A DNA stretch of 50,051 nt. Source: an uncultured Lachnospiraceae bacterium. Its GTDB lineage: Bacteria; Bacillota; Clostridia; Lachnospirales; Lachnospiraceae. Under the pieces are notes generated by a model. That model ran no database searches, was not told the DNA's origin, and was given only the letters and a program-made list of their open reading frames with translations. The translations under genes were made by a program, and so were the position numbers. Of this stretch, positions 28,737 through 38,419 are shown in pieces; within the stretch, counting starts at the first letter, position 1, and every line of letters begins with the position of its first letter. The DNA lies in assembly GCA_946405625.1 (NCBI GenBank), contig CAMJHQ010000025.1, forward strand, positions 1 through 50,051, in the 5' to 3' direction.

Positions 28737-29396
28737 CTATTTAACTCCGTATTCAGCATAATAAGCATCAAGTCTGCTCTTTAATTCATCATCGATCACT
28801 TTCTTCTCAACAAGATAATCAATTACCTCATTCATTGAAACGATTGCTGATGTTTCGAATCCGTAAAGATCCTTTATCTCATCAAGAGCTCCCTTGTCAC
28901 CCTTACCTCTTTCACATCTATTAAGAGAAACCATAAGACCGATGATCTTAACATCACCCTGTGCCTTAACGATAGGAATTGTTTCTTCCATAGACTTACC
29001 TGATGTGGTAACATCTTCAACTACCACAATCCTGTCTCCGTCCTTGATTGGACTTCCGAGAAGAATTCCTACATCGCCGTGATCCTTGGCCTCTTTTCTG
29101 TTTGAACAATATCTTACTTCCTTGCCGAAGAGTCTGCTGTAAGCCATTACTGTAGCTACTCCGATCGGAATACCCTTATATGAAGGTCCGAAAATGACAT
29201 CAAAATCATCACCATAAGTATTATGTATAGCCTTCGCATAATACTCACCGAGCTTTTCAAGCTGTGAACCGGTAATGTACAGACCTGCATTCATAAAAAA
29301 AGGTGATTTTCTGCCACTCTTGAGAGTAAAATCTCCGAATCTCAGAACCTCACAATCCAACATAAAATCAACAAATTCCTTTTGATACTGTTCCAT
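28737..29396 (-). CDS. pyrE: Orotate phosphoribosyltransferase
   Basis: 219 residues. Catalyses orotate plus PRPP to OMP in pyrimidine synthesis. The PRPP-binding motif RIVVVEDVTTSGKS and the N-terminal LKSGRKSPFFMNAG block are conserved. Ribosome site AAGGAGG is 5 nt before the ATG. It is separated from the pan operon by a terminator, and no other pyr genes are in the window. Confidence 0.96.
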   Translation of the reverse strand: MEQYQKEFVDFMLDCEVLRFGDFTLKSGRKSPFFMNAGLYITGSQLEKLGEYYAKAIHNTYGDDFDVIFGPSYKGIPIGVATVMAYSRLFGKEVRYCSNRKEAKDHGDVGILLGSPIKDGDRIVVVEDVTTSGKSMEETIPIVKAQGDVKIIGLMVSLNRCERGKGDKGALDEIKDLYGFETSAIVSMNEVIDYLVEKKVIDDELKSRLDAYYAEYGVK

Positions 29397-29436
29397 AACG
29401 CCTCCTTAATTATGCCAAACTCTAATGCAAATAATT

Positions 29437-29466
29437 AATGCCGTTCATGAACTCACGAACGGCATT
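29437..29466 (-). terminator. Terminator of the pan/coaBC operon
   Basis: Perfect 10-bp AATGCCGTTC/GAACGGCATT stem with a 10-nt loop and an A/T-rich downstream flank, between coaBC and pyrE. The T-tract is weak. Confidence 0.7.
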
Positions 29467-29512
29467 ATGATAGCATAAATATTCTATTTTTTCAACGAAA
29501 ATAGCGAAAAAT

Positions 29513-30712
29513 TTACTGTCGCAGTGAAATAATTTTGGTAAGAATCTCGTCTGCCGCTTCTTCTTTGGACATAAGCGGAAGTTCCTTAACCTCATCTGCA
29601 GTAATGAGCGTAATTATATTTGTATCTACCTTGAATCCGGTGCCCGGCACCTTCAGGTTATTGGCACAGATCATATCTGCATTCTTGGAATCCAGTTTTT
29701 TACGCGAGTTTTCGATCATATTCTCGGTCTCCATAGAGAATCCGCAGATAAACTGTCCTTCCTTCTTCGCTTCACCCAGAGTTTTAAGGATATCCTTTGT
29801 CCTTACCATTTCTATATTCAGACCACCGTCTGACTTTTTAATCTTATTTTCAGCTGTAACAGCAGGCGTATAGTCCGCAACTGCAGCAGACATGATCATT
29901 ATGTCAGACTCTGCAGCATATTTCGTCATTTCCTCATACATATCCGCAGCACTGACCACATTTACGACCTTCACTCCAAGAGGAACTGCGAGATTAACAG
30001 GGCCGGAAACAAGCGTAACATCAGCACCTCTTCTTGCAGCCTGTCGTGCTATAGCATAGCCCATCTTACCTGAAGAATGATTTGTAATGATTCTTACAGG
30101 ATCAAGTGACTCCTGGGTAGGTCCCGCATTTACAAGCACCTTAAGACCTTCCATATCCTTCTCATGACTTACAGCCAGTGAGACAGTCTCAACAAGGAGC
30201 TCCGGTGACGGCAGTTTTCCTTTGCCTTCATAACCGCATGCCAGATATCCCGTAGCAGGTTCAATAATGTTATATCCAAGATCTCGCAGCTTTTCGATAT
30301 TCTTCTGAACAACCGGATTCTCAAGCATATATACATTCATAGACGGAGCTATATAAATCGGGCATCTTGCCGGAAGAACCGTCGTTGTAAGCATATCATC
30401 GGCAATGCCGTTAGCCAGCTTTCCGATCACATTTGCTGTTGCCGGTGCAATAAGTATAAGATCAGCTCCAGTACCAAGGGAAATGTGCGGCACCATCACC
30501 TCATCATCCGGATCATCATCAAAAACATCGGTATAAACCTTATTCTTGGTAAGAACCCTGAAAACTTCCGGTGTAATAAGCTTTGTCGCATTTTCTGTCA
30601 TCACAACATGAACATCCGCTCCAAGCTTGGTAAGCGAACTGGCAACATCAGCCATCTTATATGCAGCTATCCCTCCGGATATGCCGAGAAGTATATTCTT
30701 TCCTTTTAACAT
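29513..30712 (-). CDS. coaBC: CoaBC (phosphopantothenoylcysteine synthetase/decarboxylase)
   Basis: 399 residues, bifunctional. The N-terminal flavin decarboxylase half (CoaC, about 1-180) has H76 in VPHISLG, PSMN at 123-126 and the substrate-lid C159 in YLACGYEGKG. The C-terminal ligase half (CoaB, about 188-399) has AGPTQESLDPVRIITNHSSGKMG and the ADYTPA ... KIKK lysine region. It converts 4'-phosphopantothenate to 4'-phosphopantetheine in CoA synthesis. Last gene of the pan operon; GAGG lies upstream of the ATG. Confidence 0.96.
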   Translation of the reverse strand: MLKGKNILLGISGGIAAYKMADVASSLTKLGADVHVVMTENATKLITPEVFRVLTKNKVYTDVFDDDPDDEVMVPHISLGTGADLILIAPATANVIGKLANGIADDMLTTTVLPARCPIYIAPSMNVYMLENPVVQKNIEKLRDLGYNIIEPATGYLACGYEGKGKLPSPELLVETVSLAVSHEKDMEGLKVLVNAGPTQESLDPVRIITNHSSGKMGYAIARQAARRGADVTLVSGPVNLAVPLGVKVVNVVSAADMYEEMTKYAAESDIMIMSAAVADYTPAVTAENKIKKSDGGLNIEMVRTKDILKTLGEAKKEGQFICGFSMETENMIENSRKKLDSKNADMICANNLKVPGTGFKVDTNIITLITADEVKELPLMSKEEAADEILTKIISLRQ

Positions 30713-30763
30713 TGCAATACCTCGTCAAAACACTCTGCATGTAATCATATTGAGTAGGATATC

Positions 30764-31153
30764 TTAAATATCCATAAGCTCCCCGTGCTTCTCGTAATGT
30801 GAGATTCTTGTTATATGATTCTGCTTATCAACAAAAACAACCTTTGGAGGATTATCCTTTATCTCGCTCGGCTCCATCATACAATAGCTCATGATAATTA
30901 CCTTATCACCAACACATGCATATCTGGCTGCCGCACCATTAAGGCAGATCATACCCGATCCTCTTTCACCCGCGATAACATATGTCTCTATTCTGGTACC
31001 GTTATCCACATTTGCAATCTGAACCTTCTCATACTCGATAAGTCCGCATGCATCCATAAGGTCCTCGTCTATAGTTACACTTCCAACATAATTGAGCTGT
31101 GACTCTGTCACTCTGGCTCTGTGGATCTTGCTCTTTAAGTAAAACGCCTGCAT
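30764..31153 (-). CDS. panD: Aspartate 1-decarboxylase
   Basis: 129-residue proenzyme. Self-cleavage is predicted between G24 and S25 (NYVGSVTID), which generates the pyruvoyl group. It makes beta-alanine for pantothenate. Ribosome site AGAGG precedes the ATG. Third step gene in the operon between panC and coaBC. Confidence 0.97.
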   Translation of the reverse strand: MQAFYLKSKIHRARVTESQLNYVGSVTIDEDLMDACGLIEYEKVQIANVDNGTRIETYVIAGERGSGMICLNGAAARYACVGDKVIIMSYCMMEPSEIKDNPPKVVFVDKQNHITRISHYEKHGELMDI

Positions 31154-31261
31154 AATTTTTCCTCTTATATTTATATTTCATATTCTATAGATCAGCAGCT
31201 TTTTAATCATTGAATCATCTCAGAAAACAGGTTTTCGAAGTGGATCTCTGATTTTCACAGC

Positions 31262-32122
31262 CTACTGAACTGTTACATTGTCCATCATGAAGTTATCGAT
31301 AAGTCTGACCTTGTTATTGATCTTGACAGCAATTGCAACAAGGATATCACCCTCGATCTTATCAATACTCTCCATCGTAAGATTATTTACGACCTCAACA
31401 TAATCGATATCTGCCATAGGCTCTGTCTTGATAAGCTCTGTCATCATAGCCTTAACTACAGCAGCGTCTCTCTCTCCGTCCTCAATAAGCTTCTTTCCCA
31501 TAAAAATAGACTTGCTGAGTATAAGAGCTGCCTTTCTCTCCTCGGCATTCATATATGTATTTCTTGAACTCATTGCGAGTCCGTCCTCTTCACGGACTAT
31601 CGGACATCCGACAATCTCAAGATTCATATTGAGATCTTTGACCATTCTCTTGATAACAGCAAGCTGCTGAGCATCCTTCTGTCCAAAATAAGCTCTGTCA
31701 GGTGATGCGATATTAAAGAGCTTGTTACATACAGTACATACTCCTCTGAAATGTACCGGTCTCGAAAGTCCGCAAAGATGATTTGTAAGTCCGTTCATAT
31801 CTACAAATGATACAAATCCGTCCTTATACATTTCAGCCGGTTCAGGATTAAATATGATATCAGCGCCTGTCTTCTCGCAAAGCTCCGCATCTCTCTCAAG
31901 ATCTCTCGGATATGCTTCAAGATCTTCATTCGGTCCAAACTGAATAGGATTTACAAAAACAGATACAACCGTTCTGTCATTCTGCTCTACTGACTTTGCG
32001 ATAAGGCTCTGATGTCCTGCATGTAGAAATCCCATAGTCGGTACAAGTCCGACAGTAAGTCCTTCACGTCTCCATCCCTTTACGATTTCCTTAACCTCGT
32101 CAACTGTCTTAACGATCTTCAT
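31262..32122 (-). CDS. panC: Pantothenate synthetase
   Basis: 286 residues. The nucleotide-binding PTMGFLHAGHQSLI (HxGH) and AMSSRNTYM motifs are intact. It joins pantoate to beta-alanine with ATP. Ribosome site GGAGG; about 40 bp downstream of panB. The 31154-31261 gap to panD shows no gene. Confidence 0.97.
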   Translation of the reverse strand: MKIVKTVDEVKEIVKGWRREGLTVGLVPTMGFLHAGHQSLIAKSVEQNDRTVVSVFVNPIQFGPNEDLEAYPRDLERDAELCEKTGADIIFNPEPAEMYKDGFVSFVDMNGLTNHLCGLSRPVHFRGVCTVCNKLFNIASPDRAYFGQKDAQQLAVIKRMVKDLNMNLEIVGCPIVREEDGLAMSSRNTYMNAEERKAALILSKSIFMGKKLIEDGERDAAVVKAMMTELIKTEPMADIDYVEVVNNLTMESIDKIEGDILVAIAVKINNKVRLIDNFMMDNVTVQ

Positions 32123-32161
32123 AATCTTCCTCCATCTATTATGCCATACCCTATGGTTAAT

Positions 32162-33001
32162 TTATCCAAATGTTTTCTTTACTTCGTCCATTACTTCAGG
32201 AGCGATCGCATAATTATGCTCCTCTGCAGGATAGCTTCCGGCCTTAACCTCTGCATCATAAGCAGCAAAGCCTTCTCTGATAACCTGACCTACATTTGCG
32301 AAATGTTTAACGAACTTTGGCTTATAATCACTGAACATAGCAATCATATCGGCATAAACAAGTATCTGGCCGTCTGTTCCGGCTCCACCACCGATACCGA
32401 TTGTAGGTATATCAAGCTTCTCTGTTACATAGGCAGCAAGCTCTGCCGGTACACACTCAAGCACAACCGAGAAAGCACCTGCTTCCTGAACTGCATAAGC
32501 ATCGTCAACAAGTCTCTTAGCAGACTCGATATCTCTTCCCTGAGCTTTATATCCACCGAAAGCATTTATAGACTGAGGTGTGAGTCCGATATGTCCCATA
32601 ACCGGAATATCTGCCGTCACGATAGCTTTGATCTGATCAAATATCTTACGTCCGCCCTCAAGCTTAACAGCCTGTGCACGACCTTCCTTCATAAGTCTTC
32701 CGGCATTCATTACAGCATCATAAACACTTGCCTGATATGACATGAATGGCATATCCGTAACAACGAGTGAATTCTCAGCTCCTCTTGCAACAGCTGCACT
32801 GTGATGGATCATATCCTCCATAGTTACGGAAACAGTATCCGGATAACCGAGCATTACATTTCCGAGAGAATCTCCAACCAGGATACCGTTAATGCCTGCA
32901 GCATCAACAAGCTTTGCTGTTGAATAATCATAGGCGGTAAGCATTGAAATCTTCTCGCCCTTCTGCTTCATCTGTCTAAATGTAACAGTTGTGTTCTTCA
33001 T
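32162..33001 (-). CDS. panB: Ketopantoate hydroxymethyltransferase
   Basis: 279 residues. TIM-barrel enzyme adding a hydroxymethyl group to 2-ketoisovalerate. [16 protein letters not shown] and [13 protein letters not shown] (metal/substrate blocks) and the C-terminal [13 protein letters not shown] segment are present. AAGGAGG lies before the ATG. It starts 21 bp after the reductase gene, so the two are coupled. Confidence 0.97.
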   Translation of the reverse strand: MKNTTVTFRQMKQKGEKISMLTAYDYSTAKLVDAAGINGILVGDSLGNVMLGYPDTVSVTMEDMIHHSAAVARGAENSLVVTDMPFMSYQASVYDAVMNAGRLMKEGRAQAVKLEGGRKIFDQIKAIVTADIPVMGHIGLTPQSINAFGGYKAQGRDIESAKRLVDDAYAVQEAGAFSVVLECVPAELAAYVTEKLDIPTIGIGGGAGTDGQILVYADMIAMFSDYKPKFVKHFANVGQVIREGFAAYDAEVKAGSYPAEEHNYAIAPEVMDEVKKTFG

Positions 33002-33022
33002 AGTGAGTTCCTCCTTAATGTT

Positions 33023-33868
33023 TTAAAGTAGACTCTCGAGTGATGAGTAGTCTCTGTCCACATTTTTCTTCTTTGCAAGATAAAGTGTTTCCTTAGTAAG
33101 AAGCTTATATAATTCCTTATCCTCATCGGATAAAACTTCAAGATGTTTTAAAATAGTTGAAGTATCACATCTTTCGGCAGGTCCGGTCAGCTGTACCTCC
33201 GGTCCGTTCTCGAAAATGCCGTTTGCATTCGCTATAAAAAGCCCTTTAAGAGCCGCAACAGCATCATCATACGAAAAGCCGCATTCTTCAAGCAGTCTGA
33301 TGGCAGATCCGCAGATACCGCATACGAAATTGCTTGCGAAAACCGAAGCCGCATGATATTTCGGCTTACTTTCAGCACTGATGACTCCGACATGTAAACC
33401 AAGAGACTTATAGAACTCAACGATTTCTCCCAAATGTCGGTGATTTCCTTCAATTGTTATAAAAGCATTCTGGAAGTTCAAATAAGAAGTAAGCTTATCA
33501 CTTACCGCAAAGTTTGGATGAATTGAATATCCGCATACCTCATTCTTGGAATCGGCGAACACCTTCGAGGACATAGCACCACTTGTGTGGCACAGAATCT
33601 TCTCTGACAGATCGTAACGCTCATCGAGTTCATGAAAGACCTCACTTATGGCATTATCGCTGACAGTAAGATATATGCAGTCAGTGTCACGGATAAAATA
33701 ATCAAGATCATCGTAATATCTGGTATTGGTAAACTGTGCAGCCTCCTCAGCATGACTCAGTGTCCGACTGTAATATCCGGACATCCTTACGCCCTTCTCT
33801 CTTAAAAAGCGTCCAAGTGTGCAACCTACTCTTCCTGCACCTATTAATCCAATCCTCACTTCTGTCAT
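33023..33868 (-). CDS. panG: DUF2520/Rossmann reductase, likely ketopantoate reductase PanG
   Basis: 281 residues. An N-terminal NAD(P)-binding Rossmann domain (IGLIGAGRVGCTLGRFL) is followed by the helical DUF2520-type domain with YHAASVFASNFV. PanE, the classical ketopantoate reductase, is missing from this otherwise complete panB-panC-panD-coaBC operon. The PanG enzymes of Francisella, Enterococcus and Clostridioides belong, as I recall, to this Rossmann/DUF2520 family. Position at the head of the operon makes PanG the best call. The ribosome site is CAGGAGG. An ilvC-encoded reductase elsewhere could also do the step. Confidence 0.72.
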   Translation of the reverse strand: MTEVRIGLIGAGRVGCTLGRFLREKGVRMSGYYSRTLSHAEEAAQFTNTRYYDDLDYFIRDTDCIYLTVSDNAISEVFHELDERYDLSEKILCHTSGAMSSKVFADSKNEVCGYSIHPNFAVSDKLTSYLNFQNAFITIEGNHRHLGEIVEFYKSLGLHVGVISAESKPKYHAASVFASNFVCGICGSAIRLLEECGFSYDDAVAALKGLFIANANGIFENGPEVQLTGPAERCDTSTILKHLEVLSDEDKELYKLLTKETLYLAKKKNVDRDYSSLESLL

Positions 33869-33984
33869 CCTCCTGATTTATGAAAAATAGTATATCTTTC
33901 ACACCGGATGATAGATGATCAACTGACCTATCCGCATTTATAAAAATGTAAGGTATAGTTTCTATTCGAATACCATCCACGTGT

Positions 33985-34013
33985 AGTATACTTAATGGTT
34001 TTAAAAATGTAAA
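33985..34013 (-). promoter_or_regulatory. Promoter of the pan operon
   Basis: Minus-strand TTTACA (34008-34013), a 17-bp spacer and TATACT (33985-33990), just after the sensor-kinase stop codon. The implied leader is about 110 nt; only weak stems are visible in it. Confidence 0.75.
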
Positions 34014-34025
34014 GTGAAATTACTG

Positions 34026-37000
34026 TTACGAAATTCCTTTAAGATTGTAATATGTTTCTATAAGATCCTCAAGCTGATCGTAATCTTTATCCGTTACTCC
34101 CTTACCGAGAACTTCAAGGAATTCCATATCATCAGTAACATATTCTTTCTCGGATATCTTTTCAAATATCCTGTCAATCTCAGCATTATTCATATCATCA
34201 ACTGCAGCCTTCAGCTCCTTCAGTTCTTCGATATCAATGATAAGCTTAGCTACTACATTTTCGGTATCTGATCCTGTTACTTCAGATCCGTCAGCATCAA
34301 GATTCTCAACATAAATATCCTGCTCATCTTCCGGTTGCTCAACAGACTTCTTCGATGCAGTCACCTTATGCTGCTCTATATATTCTTTATCGGATATCCC
34401 CTTCTCATCTTCGACAAATTCAAAATAATCTTTGATGTTATCTAAAACAATCTTAAGACTGTCAAGCATCATATCAAGATTATCTCTCGCATAAGTTTTG
34501 TTACCGAGATTGATCGCATTTTCAATTCTGAGCGTGATCTCCGCACAATCGGCAGCACCCATATTCTGACATCCTGTCCTGATATTATGAATTCTCGATC
34601 TGAATCCCCTGTAATCGGAATTGATCCTCTTCTTCAGGTCTTTCACGGCATCCTTATTCTGTTCATAGAATGTTGCAAGGATTCTGTTATATACCTCAAT
34701 ATTTCCGCCGATCCTGTCAAGCGTTCTTACAACATCAAAATTATTCTCCAGCTTCTTAAGGCCTTCACTGTATCTTGATTCTGTCATATACTGCTTAACA
34801 TCATTTGTACGGAACTTGATCTTATCCTTCTCAATGAATCTGAAAAGCACTGAGGCAAGCGTCTGAACATCGAACGGCTTAACGATGACCTCATTAAAGC
34901 CCTCGCCTGTAAGCTCTTCACGATTCTTCATAAGCGCATCCTCGGAAATACCGATTATAGGCATATCCTTAAACTTCTCACCAGCAAGCTCTCTTATCTC
35001 ATGCATTGCATCAACACCGTTCATAACTGGCATTGCGATATCCATGAATACAATATCATATTCAGTGTTCATGACCATATCAATCGCAGAAATACCACTG
35101 GATGCAATATCACACTTCATCTCAAACTTAGAAATAACGCCGAGCGAAACCTCTCTTCCGAGATCGGAATCATCGACAAGAAGTGCCCTGACGTCAGGCG
35201 TCCACATTTTCTCAGCTTCCTCACGTGACAGTCTGTCCGGATTCCTGTCTGTTGCAAGCACAGGATTTGACTCATTATCCGGAGTCGTCTGATCAAGAGA
35301 TATTGTAAATGTAGTACCCGCACCCGGAGTACTTTCAACATCAATCTCCGCACTTATAATATCAGCAAGTTTCTTTGCAATTACAAGATTGATACCGGTT
35401 CTTTCCGAAACGGTATTCTTCTTACTTTCGTTTACATAATATATCTCGAAAATGTGCTCCATCATTTCTTCAGACATTCCGATACCTGTATCTGAAACAC
35501 TGAAGACAAGCCTCTCAAGATTTTCATTCTCCTTATCACTCGGATTCTTATAACTATCAACAGTAAGAGTTATAGATCCTTCCTTGGTAAACTTACATGC
35601 ATTATCCAGGATTATCTCAAGCACTGCCTTGATCTTGTCAAAATCACCTATAAGTATATCCGGAATATTCTCTCCAAGATCAACGAGGAACTTGATAGGT
35701 TTTTCCGACAACTCATTCATCATCTTATCCGAAAGATCGCAGATAAGAGTTGTGAGCGAATAAGCTTCATCTTCTCTTACTACACTTCCCGACTCGAGCT
35801 GAGCCAGCTGAATAGTCTCATCAACCTTTCCTATAACCTCATTACCGGTGAATACTATAGATCTTAGTCCTTCCTTAAACTCATCGGTAACATTTGAATC
35901 CAGAATAAGCTTATTTGCAATGGTTATCATCGCATTTACAGGAATCTTGATATCATTACTCATATTTGCAAGGTAGTCGGTCTTCGCAGTATTACTCTTA
36001 AGTGCAGTCTCATGCTCATGAGCAAGACTTTCAAGCTCCTTATCCTTACCAACCACCTGGCTTCTGACTTTATGAAGGTTGAATAATACAAGAAATACGA
36101 TAAAAAGAAGCAGAACAATAATAGCTATTCTTACACTCAGTTTTTCGAAAAATCCGGGTTCCTTGATTATCGTAAATGTAATCTCTCTGTCGGTCTCAAC
36201 TCCGTCTCCGTTAACGGCACTTGCCGTAAATGTATATACTCCTCCATCAAGGTTTGTATATACAGCCTGAAGATTATCATTTCCCGACAGTGTAACGTCT
36301 GTATTATCAAAGCCGTTAAGCTTATATGTTACTATTATATTTTCACGATTCGTATAACTGAGGACAGAAAATGATATAGCAATTCTCTGAGTATCGGACG
36401 GAACTGTCAGCTCTCCACCGATCTGATCGTAATAATAAATCTTTCCGTCAACATCAACCTCAGATACATTAAGCTTCGGTGCAGTTTCATTAAAGTAAAC
36501 ATTATTCGTATTAAATGTCATAATTCCCGAACTGCAGCAAAGATAGAGCATTCCATTTTCATCAATGGCATTCTTGGAATAAATATTTAATCTCTTACTG
36601 AGTCCGTCACCAGATGAATAATATCTCTCTGAAAGTCCTGCTGTTCCGAGAAGCTCTTCCTCTGTTGTACCGATAAGTCCCTTGGATCCGATGATCCAGA
36701 GTTTATCCCCACTCTTTATAATATCGTAAATATTATTCGAGAAATCAATATTGCTGATACCTCTAAAGGTTTCATCATAATAAGAAAGACCGTTATCAGT
36801 ACCAAACCAGATTCCGTTATCTCCCGGAACGATCGATGATATAACATTTGAAGAAAGTCCGTCATCGGAAGTAATATTTTCAATCTTATCTCCGTCTATC
36901 AGATAAAGACCGCCGCCGTCCGATCCGGCATATAATACACCATCCTCATCCTGATACATCGAAATAATACTCGGAGATTCCATTCCCTGCTCATAACCGT

Positions 37001-38381
37001 AGCCTTCGCTTATGGTATCATCCAACTCAATGATAGATATTCCTTCCTCTGTAGCAATAGCTATCCTTCCATCAGACAATTCGTACGTTATGTTAACCAC
37101 ATTTGTTCTGAGTCCGTCAAATCTGTCATATGTCTTAATCTTTCCCTCGGATGAGAATCTTACAATACCCATACGTCTGTAGACCGTAATCCACAGATTT
37201 CCTTTTGAATCGCACATTATATCTCTGATACTGTTTGTTCCGAGAAAATCTATAAGATTCGCAATCTTCTCATCTTCTACCGGCCTGTTCTTCTCGTCAA
37301 GCACGACAAGACCGTCATCCGTACCTATATATTTGAAATCATCTCGAAATGTAATGCAGTTTGTTGAGCTTTCCGGAACTCCGAAACGATTGTTGAAATC
37401 AGCAAACTTTCCCCTTCCCATGAAAAGAAGACCGTTTCTGGACGAAGAAAACCAAAGATTCCCCTCGTAATCCACGATCATAGATGTGATATAATCATCG
37501 ACTTTCATTCCATAAATGGTAATATAGTCATAATCCTTATTAAGATAACCTGCACCGTTATCTGTACAGATATATATCCTGCCGTTACTCGGATAAATGC
37601 GGTTGATACCTTCTCTGCCTGAATGTATAGGAGTCATTCTGTCAAAATTGCTGAATGTCAGAATATCACTTCCGATAGTACCGACATAAACATTTCCCGC
37701 ATCATCGGATGCGATGGTTGAAAGCTCAAAATCAGTAATCTTCGAAGTTGTTACAGACTGGAAATTACCATCCTTATCAAGTGCGAAAATCTTGTTTCCG
37801 CTGTAGATTCCATATATCTTTCCACCTGAAAGAGTCAGCGCTTTAATATTATGCTTCGCAAGATTTTCATCTCTAACGAGGCGCATTGACATTTCATCAA
37901 CAGTATAAACTCCGTATGCAGTAGCAACATAGATAGTTCCGTCCTCACCCTCACATACGTCATTTACAGTTTTAAGTCCGTTATAATATTCATTTGAAAA
38001 ATGTACTATATCATTTCCCTTGATATAGAAAAGTCCGTAGTTGCCCGTTGCAACCCAGAGTCTTCCGGATGAATCCTGAAAAAGGTTGTTGATGAAATAA
38101 ACATCAGCCTTTTCAGTATCCCACAAGTTGTAGATTTTAAACTCTTTTCCTCCGAAACGGTAAAGACCGCCATCAGTACCTACCCAGATATAACCGGACT
38201 TCGTCTGATATACGCAGTTAACCTCTGTACTGCCGAGGCCGTTATCCTGGTTATAGACTATCTGAACATAATCGGATGGTATGCTGTAATCCGCCCTGAC
38301 CTTAACAACTTGAAAAAGGCATGTGATGACACATGCCAAAATCAGAGGGATTATGAAGTTAAAGATTCTTCTTTTATTCAT
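34026..38381 (-). CDS. Large hybrid sensor histidine kinase with beta-propeller sensor
   Basis: 1451 residues. Signal peptide (about 1-30), then two extracytoplasmic seven-bladed-propeller-like regions built of Reg_prop repeats (GYIWVGTDGGLYRF-type), a Y_Y_Y domain (about 670-740), one membrane helix (about 748-768), a HisKA-like dimerisation region, HATPase (LDNACKFT, DTGIGM), a receiver with phospho-acceptor D1114 (FMDIAMPVMNG) and lysine in VKPF, and a C-terminal HPt domain with H1265 (RIHNIRTGCQNMGA). The H-box reads MSNDIK, so the usual phospho-acceptor histidine is N809. A glycan or polysaccharide ligand is usual for this sensor architecture. No response regulator is adjacent. Confidence 0.9.
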   Translation of the reverse strand: MNKRRIFNFIIPLILACVITCLFQVVKVRADYSIPSDYVQIVYNQDNGLGSTEVNCVYQTKSGYIWVGTDGGLYRFGGKEFKIYNLWDTEKADVYFINNLFQDSSGRLWVATGNYGLFYIKGNDIVHFSNEYYNGLKTVNDVCEGEDGTIYVATAYGVYTVDEMSMRLVRDENLAKHNIKALTLSGGKIYGIYSGNKIFALDKDGNFQSVTTSKITDFELSTIASDDAGNVYVGTIGSDILTFSNFDRMTPIHSGREGINRIYPSNGRIYICTDNGAGYLNKDYDYITIYGMKVDDYITSMIVDYEGNLWFSSSRNGLLFMGRGKFADFNNRFGVPESSTNCITFRDDFKYIGTDDGLVVLDEKNRPVEDEKIANLIDFLGTNSIRDIMCDSKGNLWITVYRRMGIVRFSSEGKIKTYDRFDGLRTNVVNITYELSDGRIAIATEEGISIIELDDTISEGYGYEQGMESPSIISMYQDEDGVLYAGSDGGGLYLIDGDKIENITSDDGLSSNVISSIVPGDNGIWFGTDNGLSYYDETFRGISNIDFSNNIYDIIKSGDKLWIIGSKGLIGTTEEELLGTAGLSERYYSSGDGLSKRLNIYSKNAIDENGMLYLCCSSGIMTFNTNNVYFNETAPKLNVSEVDVDGKIYYYDQIGGELTVPSDTQRIAISFSVLSYTNRENIIVTYKLNGFDNTDVTLSGNDNLQAVYTNLDGGVYTFTASAVNGDGVETDREITFTIIKEPGFFEKLSVRIAIIVLLLFIVFLVLFNLHKVRSQVVGKDKELESLAHEHETALKSNTAKTDYLANMSNDIKIPVNAMITIANKLILDSNVTDEFKEGLRSIVFTGNEVIGKVDETIQLAQLESGSVVREDEAYSLTTLICDLSDKMMNELSEKPIKFLVDLGENIPDILIGDFDKIKAVLEIILDNACKFTKEGSITLTVDSYKNPSDKENENLERLVFSVSDTGIGMSEEMMEHIFEIYYVNESKKNTVSERTGINLVIAKKLADIISAEIDVESTPGAGTTFTISLDQTTPDNESNPVLATDRNPDRLSREEAEKMWTPDVRALLVDDSDLGREVSLGVISKFEMKCDIASSGISAIDMVMNTEYDIVFMDIAMPVMNGVDAMHEIRELAGEKFKDMPIIGISEDALMKNREELTGEGFNEVIVKPFDVQTLASVLFRFIEKDKIKFRTNDVKQYMTESRYSEGLKKLENNFDVVRTLDRIGGNIEVYNRILATFYEQNKDAVKDLKKRINSDYRGFRSRIHNIRTGCQNMGAADCAEITLRIENAINLGNKTYARDNLDMMLDSLKIVLDNIKDYFEFVEDEKGISDKEYIEQHKVTASKKSVEQPEDEQDIYVENLDADGSEVTGSDTENVVAKLIIDIEELKELKAAVDDMNNAEIDRIFEKISEKEYVTDDMEFLEVLGKGVTDKDYDQLEDLIETYYNLKGIS

Positions 38382-38394
38382 TGGTAATCCCGTT

Positions 38395-38419
38395 CGTGAG
38401 GATAATGATCATTCTCACG
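38395..38419. repeat. Imperfect palindrome at the M18 peptidase/sensor-kinase junction
   Basis: CGTGAG and CTCACG flank the self-complementary core AATGATCATT with a 3-nt asymmetric insertion. It covers the stop region of the peptidase gene and lies 14 bp upstream of the kinase start. It could be an operator, an RNA hairpin limiting kinase translation, or chance. Confidence 0.4.

Noticed and set aside
33878-33984. Riboswitch in the leader of the pan operon
   Set aside because: Only weak 5-bp stems are visible, with no terminator or known consensus.
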